From Hysterangium stoloniferum (taxonomy: Eukaryota; Basidiomycota; Agaricomycetes; Hysterangiales; Hysterangiaceae), in assembly GCA_015178975.1 (NCBI GenBank), contig WHVD01000016.1, positions 248,001 through 312,000 of the forward strand: a stretch of 64,000 nt of DNA. The letters run 5' to 3'. Positions within the stretch are counted from its first letter, which is position 1. Each line of letters starts with the position of its first letter. The notes under the pieces were generated by a model. The model had not been told where the DNA came from and searched no databases. It saw only the letters and a list, made by a program, of their open reading frames with translations. Below, piece after piece: positions 1 to 10,482 of the stretch. Position numbers and translations under genes: made by a program.

Positions 1-294
1 ATCCAAGTCTTCCTTGATAATGCTGAGCTCGTCGCCAGCGCGGATAGTCAGCTCACGAAACTCAGTCTTCCCCTCGAAGTCGTACAGCACGCGGGCCTGT
101 CGTCCAGCTTCAGCATCCTCAGCCTCATCGTCATCATCCGACAAGTATCCTGCATCCTTGTCAGCATGATCTGCGACCCATGCATTGGACGCGTTGATGC
201 CAGCATCGAATTCAGATGCGGGACGTGCAGAATAGTTCACAGTCGTTATTGAAGGGGGTATCACAGCGGGTTTAGACAAAGGAAGTGAGGACAT
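1..294 (-). CDS. SH3-domain protein, N-terminal 98 residues (continues outside window)
   Basis: Reading the minus strand from the ATG at 292-294 gives an open frame to the window edge, 98 codons. The first 65 residues are low complexity and acidic, with a run of Asp/Glu (LSDDDDEAEDAE). An SH3 fold then begins with the typical ALYDF-like start (ARVLYDFEG), followed by the ELTIRAGDELSII strand. N-terminal SH3 domains of this kind occur in sorting nexin 9-type (SH3-PX-BAR) and endocytic adaptor proteins, which bind proline-rich partners at membranes or actin patches. Too little is present to say which family. The start is the only in-frame Met before the acidic stretch. SH3 identity is fairly sure; the rest of the protein is unknown. 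Confidence 0.75.
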   Translation of the reverse strand, partial: MSSLPLSKPAVIPPSITTVNYSARPASEFDAGINASNAWVADHADKDAGYLSDDDDEAEDAEAGRQARVLYDFEGKTEFRELTIRAGDELSIIKEDLD

Positions 295-1074
295 CGTTAT
301 TATTTAAATATTGGCCTTGTAACAGCCAATGAAGAGTTATGTTAATATTGAGCCGACTTCGAAGGCTTCAAACGCTATATTTAGGAAACCACCCATTAAG
401 CGCTCGTCCATATGCTAATTTATGCCAGATTATGTACTCTGCTAATATTTTCTCAAGTTCTTAGCTATCAAGAGAGTTTTTTTACCATGAGATGCCTTTT
501 TTGGCTTGCAACCATGGAATAAACTTGAAAGAGTCTCTGGTCACGGTGGACCCCATCCAGCTTCGCCACTCACGCTCGACCAAATTTAACTTGTCTATGT
601 CTATATAAATATCTCTTATATGTGAACCAATTTTCAGTGACAAAAATTTCGAACTTTATAAAATAACAAGTGGAAAAATATATACCTGCCAGTATGTATT
701 TCAATTTAATTGCCAATGGCAGGTAATATTATTGTGTTGTCTAATGAACGTCAAAGGATAGACCTTTAGAACTTGGACATGCCTGTAGTGTTCTGCAAGG
801 AGTATTGCAGATATCATAGGAATAACCTATCGGGGGATTTGGCATGCACAAAAAAAGATACAAGCATAAACGTCCGGAACGCAACGAAACGATGAGACCA
901 ATCCCACGACCCCCCGGGTCGAGAATAGGTTGTTCATAATATCTCATTGTTTGTTTGGCCCTCTTGGACATCTTACTCCCAGAATAACCTCCCGACAATT
1001 GCTCGCGTCAAATGAATCAAGCCTGCAAACAGATCGAGGCTTGCCAAAGATATATTTGTAGCCAAACAGTGTGA
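295..1074. other. AT-rich intergenic stretch
   Basis: 780 nt between the SH3 gene start and the 3' end of the oxidoreductase gene. It is AT-rich. The longest open frame (741-998, minus) has no recognisable domain and no flanking splice or start context, so I see no gene here. Confidence 0.5.
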
Positions 1075-2743
1075 TCACGACCATCCACTGAGTCTAACCC
1101 ACGTCAATACAAACACAAGCCCTATAAGTGTCCATATCGCGAACCCTGCAAGGCCATACGGTCCTGCCCAGATCCACATCCAAAAAACGGCACCGATACT
1201 TCCCATGCGACTATTGATATCTTTACCCCTCGCAATTTGTCTCATTGCCACGACGTACCACGCCGTGCCTACACCAGCACCCACCAACTTGGGAAACCAT
1301 CGGGGGCAGTATAAATTGGGTTCGGGAATGGGCAAAAGCGCATCCTCGTCGCCACGGACAACGACAACAGGAGATATACGATGGGGGAAATCAGGGCAGA
1401 GCACGGAGAGGCGTCCCAGGCCAAGGAGATGGGCATGTTTATGAGAGATAATGCGTGCCATTTGGGAGGGAGTACGTAGACCGCCGGTGAGAATGATCAA
1501 AGGGGTGCTCTTGGTTCCGGAGATGGGCATTGACTGCACAACTTTACGGGAAAAAGAAGCGAAAAAGGCTTGTCGTGGGGATGCGTTGGCGTATACTAGG
1601 AAGCAATAAGTAAAGATTGACGGGAAATAGCTGGCAACCCACCAGGATTCTCATAATTTCCTCCGCTAATTTCTATAAAATCAATTCCTAGCTGTGAAAC
1701 TCGTCGGGTATCGTTCAAAGCGTCCTCTTCTGACAGACCGCCGGTCACGTAATCCCCCGCGTTCAGTTTTACTCCGAGAACGAATCGAGGGGGCATTTCA
1801 GCCTTGATACGAAGAATTATCTGTTGTAGTAGCAGCAACCGATTGGAATATTCATCTTGCCGATTGTTCAACTACAAGGTAGTTTTAGCATTTAGTTGTC
1901 TTAAGAGCACGTCAGCTCGCCTTGGGCGATAGAAATTGCGAAAGGATGTCTGATCTCAAAATCAATGGATTGTGATTTACTCGAAGAATCTAACCTACAG
2001 CCATGCGCAGCATGTAGTTGTACGCCATCAAATCCCGTTTCGTACGCAAGTTTCGCAGCGCTAAAAAAATCCTCGACCAGTAGCCTTACTTGTTCCGACG
2101 TCAATGTCCGAGGCGTTGAAAATAGAAACCAGTAAGCGGCCTGTGTGAGCCAATTTCCCTTCGAATCGACACTAAAGCGTCTGGATGAAGGCGCGACTGG
2201 TCGCCGAAGTGTACCTAAACGCCCCCCAATAAATCGAGGGGATTGTCCTCCAGTGTGACTCAGCTGCATTATTGCCAATGGACTGTCGCCATCCTTGGCG
2301 TATGGTATTCCAGACGAGCGCATCGCAGTGGACAGAGCTTTGAATGGATCCAATTCGCGCACCGACTTTGCCCTCGGTATTGTTATATCTCGACCAAGTG
2401 TCAAATGAGTAGGGGATATTTGACAATTTCCGGTGATGATCATTCCCCATCCACCTTGTGCCCATCTTGAATAAAGAGATATATGATACTGGTTCGGAGA
2501 TCCACCAGAAAATGCTGCGAGGTGTTCGTACATGGCTACCTTGCTCAATGGTAAGCGAAATAAATGGCTCTTTTGATACTGCTGGATACATACCTTCACC
2601 AGCCGATTAGATATGACACGTCCACATGGTAGTGCTATTGGTGAAGCGAGCAACTCAGCATCAGATACACGGAAAGGCTTGTCGGGTTGAAGAGACGACT
2701 CTTCATCAACGTCGTATAAGCATCCCCCTTCCAAAGATGCCAT
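1075..2743 (-). CDS. Old Yellow Enzyme-type NADH:flavin oxidoreductase with C-terminal membrane anchor
   Basis: A multi-exon minus-strand gene. Start ATG is at 2741-2743, stop at 1075-1077. Exon pieces read in order as the FMN-binding TIM barrel: ISNRLVK joined across a short intron (about 2560-2610) to VAMYEHLA, then GGWGMIITGN, QLSHTGGQSP, FDGVQLHAAHG, NRQDEYSNR, VLGVKLNAGDY, FIEISGGNYENPG and finally LTGGLRT. These are the ordered motifs of the fungal OYE/NADH oxidase family (FMN-dependent ene-reduction, usually cytosolic). Unlike bacterial OYEs, the last 50 residues hold two hydrophobic segments (around GAVFWMWIWAGPYGLAGF), which suggest a membrane tail. The GLGRL motif is present but the usual Pro that follows is not. 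The substrate cannot be inferred; no biosynthetic cluster genes lie next to it. Confidence 0.85.
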
Positions 2744-3728
2744 GAACTAGCACGGTGTGTCTGGCCTAGTTGTCGTCCCACAACTGAAATTCGGCACCTT
2801 ACGTAATAGACCAGTGACGTGGAGTTAACATGTCCGTGTCTCCGGAACGGGATAATTCAGATTAAGAGACCGGGAAGCCGCTGTACGTACTACATATTGA
2901 AGTTGCTTATATTGGACATGATATAATTAAAGTTCACGCAAGTGTTTTTCGATCGTGGATTCACATCAACAATGGGTCGAAAATGACATGAAATGTTGGC
3001 TTGGATGTACTTAGATCTGAAGAAGAAGAACGTAGCGGGATCAATAAAGATTGACCATGGTCAATGGGATTAGAGAGTATTTGCAACTAATAATTAACGG
3101 GCTTACTTGAAATAGCTAGGCTGTTGGTACGGGCGCTAGATACCTGGTCCGTGCACCCTCACCTCAAAGGTATATAAGGCGTGGATGGTATGTTCCTTTT
3201 CTTCATACTTACCTTGATGGCGCGGATGCCTTCATGTCTTCGCGTTTGCGGGCCCTGAGACCTGGCCATAGCACGGCGACACATTGTCCCCAGTTAGTGC
3301 TTGGGGCTTGTATACGGCAAATGCTGTATGCACCGTCTAAATATTTTCCTGTCCTGGTTTGCTCCTCGGAGTGGCCGGGCTCCCTTTTTTTTGGACTTTC
3401 TTCGGAGCTAACCCTAACCATATTCCTTATGTAATATCAACACGAGTATATTAGATGTGACCAACTTCCACTTTGTGTGACCTAAAACGTCTATTTTAAG
3501 TACGAATTAAAAATAAAATTCTCACATAATCCGTATTTTGCGATGCACCAAGAGCCGAGTCGGAGGAATGACCAAGGTTCGGCTTACAATGCGTGGGCTT
3601 ACATAGCATCGCTTTGTCAAGGACGGCTGGAACAGGCTTGGAAGGTTCTACTTGGTTCTCATACCTGCTCTCAGTGCTATGACTGTGCCACGATCGGATA
3701 CGTCAGCGAGTCATGTCGCTACTCATAG
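2744..3728. other. Intergenic stretch, no supported gene
   Basis: About 1 kb upstream of the oxidoreductase. A TATATAAG box lies at 3171-3178, but the plus-strand frame starting shortly after it closes within 15 codons. Overlapping frames at 3209-3434 on both strands have no domain. I see nothing convincing. Confidence 0.45.
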
Positions 3729-3736
3729 TATATAAA
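3729..3736 (+). promoter_or_regulatory. TATA box of the eIF4E-binding-like gene
   Basis: TATATAAA lies 92 nt upstream of the ATG at 3821. The spacing suits a short 5' leader, followed by pyrimidine-rich sequence (CCTCCAGACTCATCGTCTCC). It is a sequence match only; no transcript start is known. Confidence 0.5.
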
Positions 3737-3820
3737 CCTCCCTCAAGTCATAACTGATATTTCATCCTACCAAATACTGAGTACCCCTCCAGACTCATCG
3801 TCTCCTCACTCGTGTCGCAT

Positions 3821-4433
3821 ATGATGTCGTCTCCAATGATAATTAACCGTTCCGCATCGCCCTCGGCGCAATCAGAATCTGCGAGCAGCAGTTACTCTTC
3901 ATCTTCGGCATCTTCAGGGAGCTCAACCCGTATGTTTATCCCATTCGTAGATCTTGTGCAGCACTCAACCTCGGACAGAGTCTCTGACGTACACCCGCGA
4001 TGAGCTGTTAGCCCTGGCCACGTCTCCGCTCTCGAATGGTCCCGCCCCCGCCGCGTTGAAGTCCTTCCCAGAAATCAGACGCAGAGCGCCCCGCGGGCTC
4101 ATCGAGGCATACAACGTCCTCGAATATTCACGGGGCCATATTCCGGAGCCTAATGACACCAGTGCAAAGTCTGTCGCTCGGGAGCGCAGTCCTAAACGTA
4201 CCCAGTCGCCACCCTCCGAGCCTCCACGTCGTCCCGCCATACAGTCTCAACCCGTGCTTGAAGTCCCTCCAGTGTGGAAGGTCGGAGTCTATGTTCCACC
4301 AGCGCGGCGCTTTGCTCTCGAACAACAGCAACAACAACAACGTGTAAAGCCAGGAAGGGGAGCTGTTAAGCAGTCCAAGTTTTTGAGGAGACCCGGACAG
4401 CCGCGAGCCATTCAAGTCCAGGGCCGCTGGTGA
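3821..4433 (+). CDS. Small disordered protein with eIF4E-binding-type motif (YTRDELL)
   Basis: Two exons: 3821-3929 and 3979-4433, intron 3930-3978 (GTATGT...ACAG). The joined frame gives 187 residues. The first 36 residues are Ser-rich. Directly across the intron comes SLTYTRDELLALA, which fits the Y-x4-L-hydrophobic consensus by which 4E-BP, 4E-T and yeast Caf20 (YTIDELF) bind the dorsal face of cap-binding eIF4E. The rest is basic and disordered, with a conserved-looking patch VWKVGVYVPPARR, a poly-Gln run of about 6 residues and a basic end. The inferred role is a translation repressor or mRNP factor. The motif is short and could arise by chance, but its place in an otherwise disordered protein right after the N-terminal Ser tract is typical of these regulators. 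Confidence 0.6.
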
Positions 4434-4706
4434 ATGGGATCACGCTGGTAACTTAATGAGTGGGGTGTGGATATGTATGATAGTTTAATGGGTGGCGGTT
4501 AGATTTACTGTATTCTTATTATATTATGTAACACCTGCGATATCACTTCTTTCACTGGGAGAGTCATTCGCAATAACTGAAATATCGCAAGTACCTGAAC
4601 CAAGTCCCTTGAGTTTTGGGGACTCGGCACGCTTCGGCTCTGCTGACAAACAAATCGAGTACTCCGTCATTAGTTAGGCTGCCACTAACCATCATTATAT
4701 TCCAAG

Positions 4707-5702
4707 ATGCCCCGTGCTGAAGGTATGTAATGTGTTCTTTGTTTCCCTTTTTTCGTATCTAAGTGCCATTATCATAGTCGGTACACCTAAATATGTTGCG
4801 AATAAGATGAAGTCGAAAGGGCTTCAGCGATTGCGATGGTACTGTCAAGTTTGTGAGAAGCAGTGTCGAGACGAGAACGGCTTCAAGTGCCATGCCCAAT
4901 CCGAATCACACTTGCGACAAATGCTCGTGGTCGGGGAGCATGCGGGAAAACACATCGCGGACTTCTCGTCACAGTTCCAATCTGAGTTTGTAGCGCTGCT
5001 CTCTCGGCGGTTCGGGACCAAACGAGTCAAGGCAAACAACGTCTATCAGGAGTACATCGCGGACAAGAGCCATCTGCACATGAACGCGACACGCTGGGTC
5101 ACTCTTACCGAGTTCGTCAAACATCTGGGAAGGACTGGCGTGGCACGGGTGGATGAGACGGAGAAAGGGTGGTTTCTCGCGTGGGTCGATAATAGTCCGA
5201 AGGCACTCGCGAAGCAGGTCTGTAAAGCTTCTTTGGCTTGTACTGAATTGACTGATGGGGCATTATAATATGGCAGGAAGCCGCGCTGAAAAAGGAGCGC
5301 CTCACGATGTCCGACGAACAGCGGGAGCGACTGTTGATTGCAGAACAGATTGAGCGGGCAGCGGCATCGTCGTCTGCACAGCCGGATACCGATCTCTCTG
5401 TGCCGGCTCCGGAAGAAGGCCTAAAGCGCTCAGAGGAAGCGGAGAAGGTCGTTCTGTCGCTATCTCTCAAACCTGCCGCTACCGCTTCCCCCCCAACGTC
5501 GGAAAAGCCTGCTGCCGCAATGGCACCGTTGAAAATGAACCCATTGAAGGCCTCCACAATAAACCCCTTGAAACGCCCAAACGTTTTCAAGTCTGCCGCG
5601 CCCGCTTCGAAAGATCCGACCGAGAAGTCCAAGAAACGCACCATCAGCGCGGCGGAGAGTATCATATTGGAAGATCAGGAACGGAAGAGGCGGAAGACGT
5701 GA
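4707..5702 (+). CDS. KIN17: KIN17/Rts2-like zinc-finger nucleic-acid-binding protein
   Basis: Three exons: 4707-4722, 4778-5217, 5277-5702; 293 residues. The first exon is only 16 nt and encodes MPRAE. After joining, the protein reads MPRAEVGTPKYVANKM, then the zinc finger RWYCQVCEKQCRDENGF with His at CHAQSESH, then the winged-helix-like KIN17 mid-domain (ATRWVTLTEFVKHLGR). The C-terminal third is charged and disordered and ends in a basic tail (RKRRKT). KIN17 is a nuclear protein linked to replication, DNA damage response and splicing. This version lacks the C-terminal KOW/SH3-like region of the about 390-residue animal protein, like other short fungal homologues. All three junctions keep the frame. 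Confidence 0.93.
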
Positions 5703-5825
5703 GCGATACCCGCCGCCGCGTACGAACTAGTGTATACACATTTGTGTTGTTTCCAGTATTGATCAGTTCCCTGACAGTGGCTATTTAAATTATAATAAAC
5801 TGAATTCTCTCCGGCAAGGTGGGAA

Positions 5826-6630
5826 TTACAATCCTCTCCTAATTGCCTCTCCCACCCTCTTCAGCTCCTCCAGCCCTGGGTTTTGCTGGGTGCCAGTGAG
5901 AACAAGTCCTTCAGACGGGCTAGACGATGGCTTGGGAATGATGTGGAAATGCACATGTTCCACCTCCTGGAATGTGCGAATAACATTAGGTTGCCTGATA
6001 ATTATATACCTGCATGCGTGATCAAAAGACTACTCGCCTGGTGTGCAGCCCGTCCATTGCTCTATTCATATCAGACATATCCTGCATAGATATAGGCAAG
6101 ACGTCACCTGCAGAATGTTATAGTCGGTGCAATTGATGGCTCGGGCAACCTTCTTCACTGTGGTTATTACGTCGGTGAGATACTCATCCGGCACTTGGTG
6201 CATTTTCACGGCATGGTCTAAACAACAGCACTAGTAAGACGCAAGGACTTCCGGGGATGGTAGTAGTAGTCGTTGTCCGAATTGCATTGCGTACACGTAC
6301 ACTTGGGTATCACCAGTGCATGGCCCTGCGAAAGCGGCGAAATATCGAGGAAGGAATATCTATTCACTCGGTGTCTTAGTCTATATCAGCTGCTACAGTC
6401 TATAATGGGGTAAATACGATAGGTCTGTCTCAAAGAGCTTGACACTGGGTAGGTCTCCTGTGTGCGTAGGTTATAGCAGTGTACGGACATGCAGCGAACG
6501 AAGTTTCCATACCCTTGAGTATTTTGCAAAATATGCAATTATCAGAGTAGCTGTAAATTATGTGTATGTGTATTATAAAATACCGGCATGCGCTCAGTTG
6601 GATAATGTAGACAACTCACTTGTCGGCCAT
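5826..6630 (-). CDS. HNT1: HIT-family nucleotide hydrolase (HINT/Hnt1-like)
   Basis: Seven small exons on the minus strand: 6620-6630, 6513-6550, 6418-6457, 6301-6359, 6108-6217, 6038-6061 and 5826-5966, giving 140 residues. Motifs in order: CIFCKILKG (N-terminal Cys pair), FLDISPLSQGHALVIPK, NILQSNGRAAHQ, and the catalytic histidine triad HVHFHIIPK. Members hydrolyse adenosine phosphoramidates (AMP-lysine, AMP-NH2) as homodimers; length matches the family. Exon 1 is 11 nt and exon 6 only 24 nt. The last intron (5967-6037) begins CAG|GCGAGT, a GC donor, because no GT is available where the frame and motif require the junction. Every junction conserves frame, so the model is strong although no single exon shows as a long open frame. 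Confidence 0.9.
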
Positions 6631-6967
6631 ACTGTTGGAAAGACGATGGTAGTTATGGTGCCAGGTGTACGGCCAACAAGAAGATACTCTATGTAAACAG
6701 AAATTTTGCCGGGGATATGGCGATTGTTTTTTTACTTTATGGTTAGATCCTTGTCAAGAGTAGAAGCCAAATATGTGGTACCATTGAACGACGCGTGTAA
6801 AAAGTGCGCAATTTAGTATAACAGTGGACAGACTAGTAATGCACTTTTCTGCTGTTTTTGTGCCATTCCCCGACCCAACCAGTCATAGTCATAGTCATAC
6901 AAAAAATAAAAGTTACAAGGCTAGAAGCGCGACCCGAAATTGAAATAACACGAAAAAGGTTCACCTG
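6631..6967. other. Intergenic between HNT1 start and F-box gene end
   Basis: About 340 nt containing the HNT1 upstream region and, on the same strand, the 3' flank of the F-box gene. A short CATAGT direct repeat (around 6885-6900) is the only feature I see. Confidence 0.4.
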
Positions 6968-8809
6968 TCATAATGACCAGTCGAGGACATCGATCTTGTC
7001 TCTGGTATCCACCGTCGCAACGAACATGCGTCCTAGCCATTCGTCAAATTGAATGCCCCAGATACCGTTGCGCATGGTCTGCGCAAGCTCTGGCGGTATC
7101 ACAGGATATTTCAGCGCTCGCTGCGTGGGGCTGCGTATATTTATGGGGCCATCTTCATCGACATCCATGGCTTCGCCCGACGCAACCTCGCCTGAATGTA
7201 GCGTAGTATGCCCCGTATCCGAAGTCCTTGAAAATTTATAACCGTCGGTGGAATACACAGCCATCTGAAGGACTGAAATACCCTGGGTGGGCTGTCGGCC
7301 GAAGGAGCGCATCCAAACAATGGAACGGTAAGCCCCAGGGATAATAGTAGCAGTTTCTGGTTCATCCCATATGTACTGTGAGTGGGTCCCGCGAGGAAGA
7401 GCGTACGAATATGCACTACTGTCATGCGTCGTCTCAGGTCGCATCAAAAAATGGACAAACCCCCTCGGTACTGTAGTCGAGACAAATATAGAAATAGGCG
7501 GTGGTGGACAATCAGCCAAATTATGAAGCATTGGGACGTGCAACTCGGGATCGATTTTGAAGTTCCAGGAGGCATCCCCGTCGCTCACATAAAATCCGTC
7601 GATGCCATAGTTGGATATAATTCGTCTTTCTCTAGCCATCGGGTTCTCGATGTCTGCGCCGTTTCGTGGTATGTCGTATAGTTCAAAGACTACAGGAATG
7701 GTTTCTGTGATGGCAGTGTTTCCTATAAGTACACGAATGACGAGTATCTGTCTCTGAATTGTTAAGATTTTGATATCCCAGATGCTATGTCGCTGTCATG
7801 GATGAGTGTGAGGGATTGCCAGCGTTTGAAACGATGTGTGACTACTAACCCAGGTATCATATCCAGGCACAGGTCCCAATTTTAATGTTGACCGGCCCTC
7901 CGAAGTCAGGTGGTAAAAGGCAACCCTGCGAGGGCGGTGAACAACCGCAAGAAGAGGATGTCCATCAATATCAGTTAGTGACATGGCGCCGACGGGATAT
8001 CGAGTCTTCGGTTCGGAGAGTCTTTCAAACGGGTCCTGGATCTTCTCCATGAACTCATGGCATGCCCGGGTGCCAGGGCCTAACGTGGAAATCTCATTCA
8101 GAACGCCAACTGGAACATATACAGTGGTGACGGTCGTTGTGCTGATAAAATTAGTACGGGATCTTGCAAGTTAAGCGAGTGACACACCCTTCTACAGGAG
8201 GCCTAATAAACCCGATGACCAGAGATATATGCCCTCTGACCACAGCATATCGGGCCTGAAGCTTCTGGACCGTGGTTTGCGCTTGCAACATCGCAATTGC
8301 TACGTGGTTTCTACGTCCGCGAAACGTCATATCCCAAATAACAACGACGTCTCCACTTGTTTCGGTGGTCCGAGATACAGTCACCATGTGATTTCCACCA
8401 GGCAGGAATCGCATTATGAGTATTCGAGAATGAGCATTGAGGCGGTAATGTTTTGCCGGAGGATTGAGGTTCATTCTCCAATTTTGTTCAAGGCGGAGTG
8501 CGCGACATACATAATATTCAACTGTGTGTAGAGTGCCGTCGACATATGAGCTCGGTAAGACGGCTTGGCAAGACGGCAGTGCAAGTATTAAACGACGGAG
8601 GAGAAGTAGCCACACATTGCTTTCTTTTGTCAAATAATATAATTGTTTATTTACCTGTTGAATGTTATTATTACTAGAGCATATAGACTCATAGATTCAC
8701 TCACCGACCGCAAGGCTAGGACATCAGCTACACTAAGCCAAAAACATATTTGAAAGATAACATCATCGGGAACACTGGTTAATGTTGCGCGCATGCATAA
8801 AGAGTCCAT
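6968..8809 (-). CDS. F-box protein (agaricomycete type)
   Basis: The minus-strand gene starts at the ATG 8807-8809 and stops at 6968-6970. Exon 1 (8705-8809) and the start of exon 2 (from 8654 downward) join to an F-box: LTSVPDDVIFQICFWLS followed by VADVLALRSV and NKQLYYLTKESNVW, with the usual Leu/Pro start and closing Trp. Further exons (about 8154-8654, 7845-8136, 6968-7750) hold a beta-rich body with repeated hydrophobic strands and a final WGIQFDEWLGRMFVAT, as in the large unnamed F-box families of mushrooms. F-box proteins link substrates to SCF ubiquitin ligases through Skp1. The target is unknown. An Asp/Glu patch (MDVDEDGP) sits in the last exon. Confidence 0.8.
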
Positions 8810-9296
8810 ACATGCACGTCTCTGGAAGACAGAAGTTTGAATGTGCTGGGTCTCTTTTTAGTAATGGCTGCCCATTATTGCCCACCCCATAATGCCCATT
8901 GCCCAATAGACGCGTCCACAAATAACAACAACGCGATGCTCATATAGCGCCAATCATCGGTGAAGCTTCAAGCTAACCTTTGATATGCCTGTCGGAAGAT
9001 CTCACTGTGTCTCATTTAGAAGATGATACCCTACCTTCACTGCGCTGCCAGTGTTTTCCTGAGCGATTTCCATCATGGACGGTCAGGTGAATTTCTGAAG
9101 TTCACAGTGACTGAATGGTTAATTAATTAGATGCCGTTTGGGATGTTTGTTCCTGATCTAGGATCGTTGACCGTAAGAACTTTATTTATTTTAAATACAT
9201 TGCCCGCCGATGGGCGCTTGGCTGCTGAGTGTGAAAAGCGAAAATTCTCTGTTGACCTTCACGGCCCTGCCTTCTCTTTGCGCTCCAGCCTCATAC
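8810..9296. promoter_or_regulatory. Shared upstream region of the F-box gene and MAM33
   Basis: A 487-nt divergent intergenic interval. Near 8860-8905 there are three close copies of a GCCCATTG/TTGCCCA-type word (CTGCCCATTATTGCCCACC, AATGCCCATTGCCCAATAG), a small direct-repeat cluster that could bind a regulator. No gene is seen. Confidence 0.35.
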
Positions 9297-10482
9297 ATGT
9301 CAGTCACGCGTCATCTCCGTGCTTTAACTACGTCTTGTCGCGCGTTGTCTGCTCGCACTGTCGTCCAACACTCGGCTCGTTCTGCAGTTGCCCATACTCA
9401 GCCATACCTCCCTAAAAATTTGAACTGCATACACCGGTCCTTTTCCGGAAGTCCTGCTGTGAGAAAAGGTTCCAGTGTGTTTATATGTCCTACCTTTGTA
9501 TTCAAACTTTTCATTGATATACATCGGCTTTTCTAGAAGATTCATCTCTTTCCCACAAATTACAGGAGGAGATCAAGTATGAGCAGGATGCGGCTGAGGA
9601 GAGCACACCAGAGTTTTTAAAGGCATTCCAAAAAGAGACACCATGGACAGTAAGTATTGATTTTATTGCGATTTATTGTAATGATTCACACTCCGGTAAA
9701 GATTGAAACTTCAGGAGGAAGCGATGAAGTAGCGCTTGCCCGTACATTTGGAAAAGAAAAGTGCGGTTTCTAAACCACATTCAGCTGTTTTTCTTTTGGG
9801 ATTAATGGCGGGTCCCGTACAGCATTCGTGTTTTGTTCAGCATTGCAGATATCGATGCAGGGTCTGAAGATCAATTTTTTAACCAAGGAGACGAATCAGC
9901 CGCAGAAAATGAAGAAAGTGCTGAAGAGTCTGAGGATTCGGAAGACGAAACCGGTCCATCATATCCTATTCGGACTTCAATTACTGTTTCAAAGGTTCGA
10001 TTGTTTATTATTATTTTTATAGATGAGACATAAGCCAACTATTGAAATAGCCCAAGGACGCTCCAGGATCACTGAGCATTGATGCCGTTTGTCAAGACGG
10101 GGTGTTCGTAATTGAAAATATTGCCTACTATTCGGATAGCAGTCTCGCCACGGAGTTGAGCGCTGAGGCGGATTGGAAACGTCGCGGCTTATACATGGGT
10201 CCTCAGGTACGTCGAATGTCCCTTCGTCGATATTTTGACTAGACCTTTGTTTCCCGTTCTTCAGTTCGATCATCTTGACGTGAGCGTTCAAGAAGAATTT
10301 GACACCTTCTTACGTGACCGGGGTATTACTGAGGGCCTTGCCTTATTTATTCCCGAGTACGCCGAGTATAAAGAACAAAAAGTATGTATAATGTTTCATG
10401 ATGTCTGTCATATCCTTATCCGTTTATCCCCTAGGAATATATTAGATGGTTGGAAAGTGTTAAGACGTTCATTGACGCCTGA
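9297..10482 (+). CDS. MAM33: Mitochondrial matrix acidic protein MAM33 (p32/C1QBP family)
   Basis: Seven exons: 9297-9474, 9537-9649, 9702-9760, 9823-9994, 10051-10206, 10265-10381, 10435-10482; 280 residues. The N-terminus is Arg/Ser/Ala-rich without acids (MSVTRHLRALTTSCRALS...), a mitochondrial presequence. Then come SLSHKLQEEIKYEQD, TPEFLKAF, SDEVALARTFG and NIRVLFSIADID, a very acidic loop (EESAEESEDSEDE), and the C-terminal core GLYMGP, FDTFLRDRGI and EYIRWLESVKTFIDA. The family forms a doughnut trimer in the matrix and supports mitochondrial ribosome and respiratory functions. All junctions keep frame and length fits the family. Confidence 0.93.

Noticed and set aside
741-998. 85-residue minus-strand frame
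   Set aside because: No domain, no promoter or splice context, in AT-rich intergenic DNA.
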